The notes under the pieces were generated by a model. That model was not told the DNA's origin, did not search any database, and worked only from the letters and a program-made list of their open reading frames with translations. 18,930 bases of DNA from Flavobacteriales bacterium UBA5869 (GTDB lineage Bacteria; Bacteroidota; Bacteroidia; Flavobacteriales_D; Crocinitomicaceae), in assembly GCA_002432565.1 (NCBI GenBank), contig DJFP01000049.1:5153-24082 (forward strand), written 5' to 3'. Below, piece by piece: positions 1 to 5,759 of the stretch. The position numbers and the translations under genes are program-made. Each line of letters opens with the position of its first letter. The stretch's first letter is position 1.

Positions 1-173
1 CCCTTAGAAACATAACCTTTTCGTTCTCCGAAGATATTTTGAAGCAGTGGAATCTGCCCCTGTCCGTCCAATTCCAAAAAAATGCGGCGTCCGTAATACC
101 CGACCTCCTGAGCCATTGATAATGAAGTGGATGCCAACAATAACCAACAAAGAAGTATTTTTCTAATAATCAT
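1..173 (-). CDS. Secreted/envelope protein of unknown function, N-terminal part only
   Basis: This open frame starts at the ATG at 173-171 and runs off the left edge of the window, so only about 57 residues are seen. The start reads MIIRKILLCWLLLASTSLSM followed by AQE, a textbook Sec signal peptide (positive n-region, hydrophobic core, cleavage probably before or just after AQE). The mature start contains GYYGRRIFLELDGQGQIPLL, which resembles the first strand of small outer-membrane beta-barrel proteins, but too little is present to name it. The start overlaps the end of the M48 protease gene by 11 bases (163-173), so it is the third member of the nadE operon and probably translationally coupled. 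Export is well supported; the barrel idea is inference. Confidence 0.72.
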   Translation of the reverse strand, partial: MIIRKILLCWLLLASTSLSMAQEVGYYGRRIFLELDGQGQIPLLQNIFGERKGYVSK

Positions 174-2418
174 TCTTTGTTTGTTTTAATTGATGAAACA
201 TACCATTTAAACGGGAACCGATATTGTGCTTTGATGCGGGTTCATTAACGTAGTAAGATCTGTCCAATACCAATTCCCCGGTTTTAAGGTCCAGCACATA
301 AAACTGCCAATCGGCGTAATGTCCTGAAAGGATCGCTATCGGGAAGTAAACCAATCCTACCGGAAGCAACACCGTAAACAATGCTACATTTCCGAAGTTC
401 AGATCAGGAGAATACATGTGGTGGTATTCCATGAACAGCAATTTCCCGGTTTTGAATTTTGAATGGATTCCGTTCAGGTTCGGTACATCCAGGACAAAAT
501 AATCATTTTCATGATCTGTGATTGCGCGAGTTAAGCTTCGTTGAAGAATCGAATAGTCGTTCCAATCATCTGCACTTAATGTTTCCAGCTGATTCAGGCT
601 CAGACTTTTTACCTGAATATCCAGATCTTCAGCATTGGAATAGATCTCCCGAAAGACCAAATCCCGAGTCCGGAATGTTTTAAAAACATCAATTTCAGTT
701 CTGTTGGTTTCGAAAACAGCTGGCTGAAACACCAGCATGGAATCCATATCCAGATGGACTTCGTTATCGTATTTGAAATATTCCGCCTCTTCCTGCTCGG
801 CATCTGTCATAAGATTAAAATCATCATTGTCCTTATCCAAAAGGTTCTTTTTGAGGGCTGAATGCTTAAACTCTTTCACAAAATTGCTGTCTCGGATAAT
901 ATCTGAAATCCCGTACATGTAAAACTTCGTGGAATCAATCCCGAAATCCTCGGTTACACCTTTCGACTGATTTTCAATAACCGCGTATTTATCCCATTCT
1001 GCAGCATGCAGCTGGGATTTGGATGAAGTATCCTGTTTCAGACTTCTCAGGTACGCCAGCGTTTCCGTGAAATTCCTCGACGAGAACTTTTCTGTTTCAA
1101 AATCATCGCTTTCAACCAGTATTTGGATGGCCGTTTGGTAACACTTCCTGGCTACATCATTCGTGGTATCCGATTGATAAACGTCATAGATATTGCGTAG
1201 TCCCATGACTAGTTTTCCTGTTTTGGGGAGTACCACAATGAACTGGTTCAGGATGGAAATCTGTCCTTCATAATAGCGCTGCTTTTTCCGGTTCAATGAA
1301 TAGGAATACGGGGAATAGGAAGTATTTTCTTTTTTTACCGTCAACTTCATAACATCCAGCCATGCCTGTGATTTATAGTTTTTCAGGAAGGTTGACTCCG
1401 GGTATTTTTTCTCCAGGATGTAAATAGCGTACAATGCTTCAACAGGTTCATCTTCGTATACTTTATTTAAAACATACTCGAACCTGGCTACATCACGGAT
1501 ATAAAAAAACTGCAGGCTGTCTTCATAAAGGATCTGTTTTTCCCAGTCCTTAAATTTGCCCACCTGATCCGTTACCTGTTCTTTGCGTTTTGCTAAGTTC
1601 GGGTGGGACATCAAATAATCGTTGTACTTAAACTTGGCAGAGATCTCATTCCTTTTGAAGTCGAAATACATCTCCGGAACGTACATTTCAGCGGTATTGA
1701 AATAGGTTTTATCCAGCTTCATCTCCTCAAACGGCAGGTAGGAATAAAGCAGTACATCAAATGTTTTGTTGATCTCACTTGATCTGTAACCTGCATCATG
1801 GACCATCTTAACTGCCAGTCGGTCCGCTTCAAGCTCATTTTCGCGTGAATAATTACTTAAAAATCGTGCTTTCTCGTTGTAGGAATAGAACTTTTCCCTG
1901 GTTGCATATTCGAACAGATCTAACACGTGATGTTCCTGGTAATGGATAATCTCATGTGACAACACAAATGCAAGCTGTGCTTCGGAGGTCAATTGAGCAA
2001 TTAATCCGGTGGTTACAAATACGATTCCCTGCCTGGTTGAAAAAGCATTTGCGTCGGTGGAATTGTATACATAAAAACGCAGTTTCCCTTTCAGGTCTGT
2101 TTCTCCGGCAATCAGCCTATCTCCCAACTGCTGGATATACTTACTGATCGTATCTCCGAAAGTAACATTTCCGGAACGCAGGATTTCATCTATCGAATAA
2201 TTGATCTGCTCAACAAAGAAATCCTCCTTATTTCCGTTCAGGGATTTCAGGTCCTCCCGGTTATCCTGCTTAATTTTTGTAAGTGTGGAAGTTGAAAAAT
2301 CTTTGGGAACGGGACCTTTACTTCGCAGTGGCTGGTAGTTGTTGAAATCACTTTGCCCGATCGATTGGAAGACCACAATCAATGCACATACTAACAGGTT
2401 TGTCCCCTTTTTAATCAT
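163..2418 (-). CDS. Large secreted M48-family zinc metalloprotease with long C-terminal extension
   Basis: 751-residue protein. Residues 1-22 form a signal peptide (hydrophobic LLVCALIVVF core). A zinc-protease domain follows: the HEIIH motif at about 155-159 gives two histidine zinc ligands and the catalytic glutamate, and ELEAD at about 195-199 supplies the third ligand in the EXXAD form typical of peptidase family M48 (Ste24/HtpX/BepA-like). The segment VFVTTGLIAQLTSEAQLAFV just before the motif is also typical of M48. The catalytic domain ends near residue 300; the remaining ~450 residues match nothing I recognise and include one hydrophobic stretch near 665-690 that could be a membrane segment. 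Soluble periplasmic M48 proteins of the BepA type take part in outer-membrane protein quality control; a similar role here is inference. The gene overlaps nadE by 8 bases (2411-2418) and the downstream secreted protein by 11, so it sits inside a coupled operon. Confidence 0.85.
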   Translation of the reverse strand: MIKKGTNLLVCALIVVFQSIGQSDFNNYQPLRSKGPVPKDFSTSTLTKIKQDNREDLKSLNGNKEDFFVEQINYSIDEILRSGNVTFGDTISKYIQQLGDRLIAGETDLKGKLRFYVYNSTDANAFSTRQGIVFVTTGLIAQLTSEAQLAFVLSHEIIHYQEHHVLDLFEYATREKFYSYNEKARFLSNYSRENELEADRLAVKMVHDAGYRSSEINKTFDVLLYSYLPFEEMKLDKTYFNTAEMYVPEMYFDFKRNEISAKFKYNDYLMSHPNLAKRKEQVTDQVGKFKDWEKQILYEDSLQFFYIRDVARFEYVLNKVYEDEPVEALYAIYILEKKYPESTFLKNYKSQAWLDVMKLTVKKENTSYSPYSYSLNRKKQRYYEGQISILNQFIVVLPKTGKLVMGLRNIYDVYQSDTTNDVARKCYQTAIQILVESDDFETEKFSSRNFTETLAYLRSLKQDTSSKSQLHAAEWDKYAVIENQSKGVTEDFGIDSTKFYMYGISDIIRDSNFVKEFKHSALKKNLLDKDNDDFNLMTDAEQEEAEYFKYDNEVHLDMDSMLVFQPAVFETNRTEIDVFKTFRTRDLVFREIYSNAEDLDIQVKSLSLNQLETLSADDWNDYSILQRSLTRAITDHENDYFVLDVPNLNGIHSKFKTGKLLFMEYHHMYSPDLNFGNVALFTVLLPVGLVYFPIAILSGHYADWQFYVLDLKTGELVLDRSYYVNEPASKHNIGSRLNGMFHQLKQTKNDY

Positions 2419-3190
2419 TAATGTTTTTAGGAAGTATACAAACCGGTATCGGTTCCATTTTGTGCTTATTCAGTCTGTTCAGTCTGCGATAGATCTCCAG
2501 GACTTCTTTTTGCCGCTGAGTCAGTGTTTCCTCGTTTCCGCTAAAATCCATGGCCCATTCCAATTCTGGGTAAGTTGCTCCCATTTGGTCTTCATCCGAA
2601 CGCCCGTCTTCCCACAAACCGTCTGTAGGCTTGGCTGTCAAAATGGATTCCACAATATTTAATGCTCCTGCCAATTCGAAGACCTCTGTCTTGGTTAAAT
2701 CAGCAATCGGGCTTATATCAACTCCCCCATCTCCGTATTTTGTGAAGAACCCAACCCCGAAATCCTCAATTTTATTGCCTGTTCCGGCAACGAGAAGTCC
2801 GTGTGTTTGTCCTACTGCATAAAGCGTTGTCATTCTCAGCCTCGCCCGGGTATTGGCCATTGCAAGGTGATTGGCCACCGTATCTGCCGGAACTGTTTTC
2901 TCCAGCTGATGAAAAGTATCTGTCAAATCGATGGTATGTGCCTCTACATTGGGGAAATTGGTCTGCAGCCAGTCAATGTGTTCAGCTGCTCTTCCGAATT
3001 CAGCTTTTGTTTGGCGGATAGGCATGTTCAAAACAAATACCTTCATTCCGGTCCTGGCACAAAGTGCAGAAGTGACTGCGCTATCTACCCCTCCTGATAT
3101 TCCAATGATAAATCCGTTTACTCCTGCATTTAAAGCATATTGCTTCAACCAATTTGATATATAATCGATTACTTCTAGTTCTTTTTCCAT
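2411..3190 (-). CDS. nadE: NAD(+) synthase (ammonia-dependent type)
   Basis: 259 residues, the usual length of the short, ammonia-using NAD synthases; there is no N-terminal glutaminase (nitrilase) domain. The enzyme makes NAD+ from nicotinate adenine dinucleotide, ATP and NH3 in the cytoplasm. Seen in the sequence: the PP-loop SGGVDS at 32-37 that binds the ATP pyrophosphate, GTGNKIED at about 136-143, the TKYGDGGVDISPI block at 150-162, TKTEVFELA at 166-174, and KPTDGLWEDGRSDEDQMGA at about 187-205, all hallmarks of NadE. It is the first gene of a minus-strand operon and its stop overlaps the M48 protease start by 8 bases. The ATG (3190-3188) lies only about 13 bases past the T-tract of the upstream porin-gene terminator, leaving almost no room for a promoter of its own. 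Identification is firm. Confidence 0.95.
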   Translation of the reverse strand: MEKELEVIDYISNWLKQYALNAGVNGFIIGISGGVDSAVTSALCARTGMKVFVLNMPIRQTKAEFGRAAEHIDWLQTNFPNVEAHTIDLTDTFHQLEKTVPADTVANHLAMANTRARLRMTTLYAVGQTHGLLVAGTGNKIEDFGVGFFTKYGDGGVDISPIADLTKTEVFELAGALNIVESILTAKPTDGLWEDGRSDEDQMGATYPELEWAMDFSGNEETLTQRQKEVLEIYRRLNRLNKHKMEPIPVCILPKNIND

Positions 3191-3203
3191 AAATCTCGTT
3201 AGT

Positions 3204-3248
3204 AAAAATAAAAAAAAATCCCGTCCCGGCTAAGCCAGAACAGGATTT
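3204..3248 (-). terminator. Rho-independent terminator of the porin-family gene
   Basis: Read on the minus strand, a 15-bp stem (3248-3234 with 3230-3216) closed by a UUA loop is followed by a long U-rich tract (3218-3204). All 15 positions pair in the minus-strand RNA if three G-U wobbles are allowed; in the plus-strand RNA the same three positions are C-A mismatches. The hairpin therefore works for the 3271-4137 gene, whose stop codon is 22 bases upstream. Confidence 0.88.
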
Positions 3249-3270
3249 CTAAGAACTAATTCTATATGTA

Positions 3271-4137
3271 TTAGAACAAAATACCGATTTTCAAACAAAA
3301 CTGAGTTTGTGTCGTCTTCAAACCGAAATAATCGTTTCCTGCTGTTGTTCTATTAAACAAGGTTCTGTTTTTCCCTCCGCCTTCAATATTGATAGGAGTT
3401 AATCCGTAGTAGAATCCTAATTCAGCAAACAACATTGTATTCCCGGTAAAGTTCCATTGTGCTCCACCGGCCAAACCTAATGAACAACGAATAAAGCTCA
3501 CGTCATTCCCATAAGGTGTCTTCATTCCTTCCATTTCCGAACTTGTAGAAGGATATGCTGTTGAATTTGCTTCGATTGCATCCAAATTCGCTCCTGTTGC
3601 CCCATTACCAAAAATATTTCCTACATCGTTTCTCGTTGATTTTACCAGGAAACTTGTTCTTGCTCCGAATTTACCATAGTAACGGAAGTCACCCAAAGCA
3701 TTTGTTCTGAAGGTTAACATGGTAGGCAAAGTAGCATAAATGTTCTTGTACTTTCGACCGGTTAACTCAAACACCTGATACTTACTCAAATTTCCCGCAT
3801 CTCCGTTCAGATCCTCTTCCTGAATGATTTTACTATCACTATACAGGTAATAGTTACTTCCATTCAAGGTATTCATGGAAACTTTATAGGACTCAAAATC
3901 GAACTCTAATCCGGTAGCAAATCCAATATTCTCATTGAAGTTGATATTGATATTTAACCCGAATGCGTTCTGAACACCTACTCCATCTTTATCGATTCTT
4001 TTTGTACCTGGTTTTGTAAAGTTCAATCCCAGCTGGTAGGCGATTCCCATGTTCACTTTTTTCCCGGAATCATCCGCTTGTCCAAAAACGGCAGCCGAAA
4101 AAGTCACCGCCAAACATGTTACTATTAATCTTTTCAT
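3271..4137 (-). CDS. Porin-family outer-membrane beta-barrel protein
   Basis: 288 residues. MKRLIVTCLAVTFSAAVFGQ is a signal peptide with likely cleavage around FGQ-AD. The mature part has alternating hydrophobic/polar strands (for example GIAYQLGLNF, FGLNININF, IGFATGLEFDF, MLFAELGFYYGL) and ends KIGILF: a C-terminal phenylalanine is the usual recognition signal for the BAM outer-membrane insertion machinery. This is the pattern of the Bacteroidota 'porin family / outer membrane beta-barrel' (PorT-like) group; the substrate or partner cannot be read from sequence. It is monocistronic by appearance: a TATATTTG promoter box lies 20 bases upstream and a strong terminator follows. It diverges from gldB. 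Barrel assignment is strong; function is unknown. Confidence 0.82.
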   Translation of the reverse strand: MKRLIVTCLAVTFSAAVFGQADDSGKKVNMGIAYQLGLNFTKPGTKRIDKDGVGVQNAFGLNININFNENIGFATGLEFDFESYKVSMNTLNGSNYYLYSDSKIIQEEDLNGDAGNLSKYQVFELTGRKYKNIYATLPTMLTFRTNALGDFRYYGKFGARTSFLVKSTRNDVGNIFGNGATGANLDAIEANSTAYPSTSSEMEGMKTPYGNDVSFIRCSLGLAGGAQWNFTGNTMLFAELGFYYGLTPINIEGGGKNRTLFNRTTAGNDYFGLKTTQTQFCLKIGILF

Positions 4138-4156
4138 AAGTTATCTAAAAGTGAAC

Positions 4157-4164
4157 CAAATATA
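4157..4164 (-). promoter_or_regulatory. -7 promoter box TATATTTG for the porin-family gene
   Basis: A perfect match to the Bacteroidota -7 consensus TAnnTTTG on the minus strand, 19 bases between box and ATG at 4137, giving a short leader of roughly 14 nt. No good TTTG/TTG -33 element is visible at the expected spacing. Confidence 0.65.
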
Positions 4165-4169
4165 GTTTC

Positions 4170-4198
4170 TTTCAATGAGACTAGAATGATTATTTTTG
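4170..4198 (+). promoter_or_regulatory. Promoter of gldB: TTTC-N17-TATTTTTG
   Basis: TTTC at 4170-4173 and TATTTTTG at 4191-4198 are separated by 17 bases; the second is a perfect TAnnTTTG -7 box and the first is one base from the TTTG -33 consensus. The gldB ATG begins only six bases after the box, so the transcript should start at or within a few bases of the start codon. This also argues that the in-frame TTG inside the box is not the start. Confidence 0.65.
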
Positions 4199-4204
4199 AG
4201 CAAT

Positions 4205-5230
4205 ATGAAATTTACGCGAAAAACCGGAGCTCTTTTTTTAGCAGCAGCTGTCCTGCTGACAATCCAATCCTGTTCGGACAATTTACGGGATATAGACATC
4301 TCAAAAAGCAGCTACCGATTGGAAAGTGTTCATTTGGACAGCATTATTACACAAACTCCGGAAGAACAGCTGGGTTCTGAAATTTTCAATTTGTCGCAAA
4401 AATACCCGGAGATCATAGACTACCAATTTTATTACTGTTACAAAACCGGACTTCCAAAGGACACTGCTTTCCAGGCAAACTGGTTCGATTTCACACACAA
4501 CCCCTATTACAAGCGCCTATCCAAAAGAATCCGTGAAAAATTTCCAAACACCGCGGCTTCTAAAAAAACGATTGAAGACGGTTTCAAACGCATCCAGGTA
4601 CATCTGCCTGAAGCAAAACTTCCGAAAACAATCCTTTTCATGAACTCTTTCTTTTCGTCAAGTATGTATTGTACCGAAAACGAAATTGGAGTTGGATTGG
4701 AGCGCTATTTAGGAGCTAAAACGGATGTTATCAAGGAACTCCCGGGGGATGTTTTCTACGAATGGATCAAAGAAGCCATGGAACCGGAATACCTGGAACG
4801 GGATGCTGTTTGCGCATGGGTCCTAACCCATATCTGCGAACCGGCGAAAGACGCCAATAACATTGAAGCAATCATTCAGTGGGGAAAGATTCTGTACCTC
4901 ACCAAAGCAGCATTGCCGGAACAGGAAGAGCACATTCTTTTAAGATACAACACAGCAGATTACGAGTGGGCTTTAAAGAACGAACGCAACTTCTGGGAAT
5001 ACCTTGTGAAACAAAACATGCTGTTTGCCAAAAGTGAAACGGACCAGGCCGCATTCCTCCAGGAAGCACCTTTTACTTCCGGACTTCCGCAAAAAGGACC
5101 GGACCGTCTGGGGCAATTCTTAGGTTATCGTATTGTTGCCAGTTATATGGAACAATATGATGTAACTTTGCAGCAATTGTTGGACAAGCCATACAATGAA
5201 ATCTTGTCAGAATACGAGATAGACGATTAG
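4205..5230 (+). CDS. gldB: Gliding-motility lipoprotein GldB
   Basis: 341 residues from the ATG at 4205; an in-frame TTG at 4196 lies inside the promoter box and is rejected as start. MKFTRKTGALFLAAAVLLTI then QSC gives a lipoprotein signal with the lipidated cysteine at 23; +2/+3 are Ser-Asp. The body is a soluble alpha-rich domain with the GldB features PEIIDYQFYYCYKTG, ELPGDVFYEWIKEAMEPEYL, a VCAWVLTHI stretch and the C-terminal GPDRLGQFLGYRIVASYM block, similar to the DUF2268-like fold used by GldB. In Flavobacterium johnsoniae GldB is a lipoprotein required for gliding and for function of the type IX secretion/motility apparatus. The immediate downstream neighbour is gldC, the same arrangement as in F. 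johnsoniae, which makes the assignment firm. A small hairpin follows the stop codon. Confidence 0.9.
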   Translation: MKFTRKTGALFLAAAVLLTIQSCSDNLRDIDISKSSYRLESVHLDSIITQTPEEQLGSEIFNLSQKYPEIIDYQFYYCYKTGLPKDTAFQANWFDFTHNPYYKRLSKRIREKFPNTAASKKTIEDGFKRIQVHLPEAKLPKTILFMNSFFSSSMYCTENEIGVGLERYLGAKTDVIKELPGDVFYEWIKEAMEPEYLERDAVCAWVLTHICEPAKDANNIEAIIQWGKILYLTKAALPEQEEHILLRYNTADYEWALKNERNFWEYLVKQNMLFAKSETDQAAFLQEAPFTSGLPQKGPDRLGQFLGYRIVASYMEQYDVTLQQLLDKPYNEILSEYEIDD

Positions 5231-5250
5231 GAAACAGGAATTGCTGTTTC
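5231..5250 (+). other. Small hairpin directly after the gldB stop codon
   Basis: GAAACAG (5231-5237), a six-base loop and CTGTTTC (5244-5250) form a perfect 7-bp stem starting at the base after the gldB TAG. There is no T-tract, so it is more likely a 3' end stabiliser or attenuator than a true terminator. Its right arm overlaps the TTTC element of the gldC promoter. Confidence 0.45.
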
Positions 5251-5275
5251 AGTTCGTTTCGAATCATTAATTTTG
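5247..5275 (+). promoter_or_regulatory. Promoter of gldC: TTTC-N17-TAATTTTG
   Basis: TTTC at 5247-5250 and a perfect -7 box TAATTTTG at 5268-5275, spaced 17 bases, the same design as in front of gldB. The predicted start near 5280 gives an approximately 20-nt leader that is A-rich just before the gldC ATG, as usual for Bacteroidota ribosome-binding regions, which lack a Shine-Dalgarno motif. gldC can thus be expressed independently of gldB. Confidence 0.65.
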
Positions 5276-5298
5276 CGACATCATAACAAAAAGAAAAA

Positions 5299-5649
5299 AT
5301 GGAAGAGGAAATAGTAAACAAACGATCTTCAATAACCGTACAAATTGGGCTTAACGCAAACAACTTACCTTTAGAGATGCATTGGTCTGCTGATGACGGC
5401 GGAATCAAGGATGCTCCGGCAAAAGCAATGATGCTTTCATTGTGGAACCCGGAAGATAACAACACGATGAAAATTGATCTTTGGACAAAAGATATGTCGA
5501 TCGAAGAGATGAAACAGTTTTTCCATCAAACGCTGCTTACAATGGCTGACACGTTTGAAAAAGCAACCGGAGAAACACTTATCACCGAAGATTTAAGGGA
5601 TTATTGCTACCACTTCGCAGAGAAGATGGATATTATGCCTGAGAAATAA
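5299..5649 (+). CDS. gldC: Gliding-motility protein GldC
   Basis: 116 residues, no signal peptide, predicted cytoplasmic. The sequence contains the GldC signature: N-terminal SSITVQIGLNANNLPLEMHW, ADDGG with the following APAKAMMLSLWNP block, KIDLWTKDMSIEEMKQFFHQ, and a C-terminal helix YCYHFAEKMDIMP. Length agrees with GldC of gliding Bacteroidota (about 110 residues). In F. johnsoniae gldC lies right after gldB and affects gliding, but its biochemical role is not established. The 68-base gap to gldB carries a separate promoter. The gene converges on the S46 peptidase gene, with two palindromes in between. Confidence 0.92.
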   Translation: MEEEIVNKRSSITVQIGLNANNLPLEMHWSADDGGIKDAPAKAMMLSLWNPEDNNTMKIDLWTKDMSIEEMKQFFHQTLLTMADTFEKATGETLITEDLRDYCYHFAEKMDIMPEK

Positions 5650-5663
5650 TTTAAAAACGGAAT

Positions 5664-5713
5664 AAAACAGTAGGGGCGGAATCCCGCACGTGCGGGACCG
5701 CCCCTACTGTTTT
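5664..5713. repeat. Near-perfect palindromic element (GTAGGGGCGG ... CCGCCCCTAC), probable bidirectional terminator
   Basis: Left arm 5664-5679 pairs perfectly with 5698-5713 (16 bp), and the inner arms 5682-5689 and 5690-5697 pair perfectly (8 bp, no unpaired loop in DNA); the only asymmetry is an AA bulge at 5680-5681. It is much more GC-rich than the flanks. Each end finishes in a run of A (left) or T (right), so transcripts from either side would make a hairpin followed by U residues, suiting a terminator shared by convergent gldC and the peptidase gene. The GTAGGGGC/GCCCCTAC ends recall short mobile palindromic repeats seen in many bacterial genomes; that origin is inference. Confidence 0.75.
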
Positions 5714-5735
5714 TATAGAATGCATGATGTCTCGC

Positions 5736-5759
5736 AGTGACGCAAAGCATCGCGTCACT
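5736..5759. repeat. Hairpin AGTGACGC/GCGTCACT overlapping the peptidase stop codon
   Basis: A perfect 8-bp inverted repeat, AGTGACGC at 5736-5743 and GCGTCACT at 5752-5759, with an eight-base loop. Its outer end covers two bases of the TAG stop (5760-5758) of the S46 peptidase. No T-tract follows directly on the minus strand, so termination probably depends on the palindrome at 5664-5713. It may be a second, short dispersed repeat inserted at the gene end. Confidence 0.5.

Noticed and set aside
4196..4204. TTG start three codons upstream of gldB ATG
   Set aside because: The TTG is the last part of the -7 box TATTTTTG; the ATG at 4205 gives a standard lipoprotein signal.
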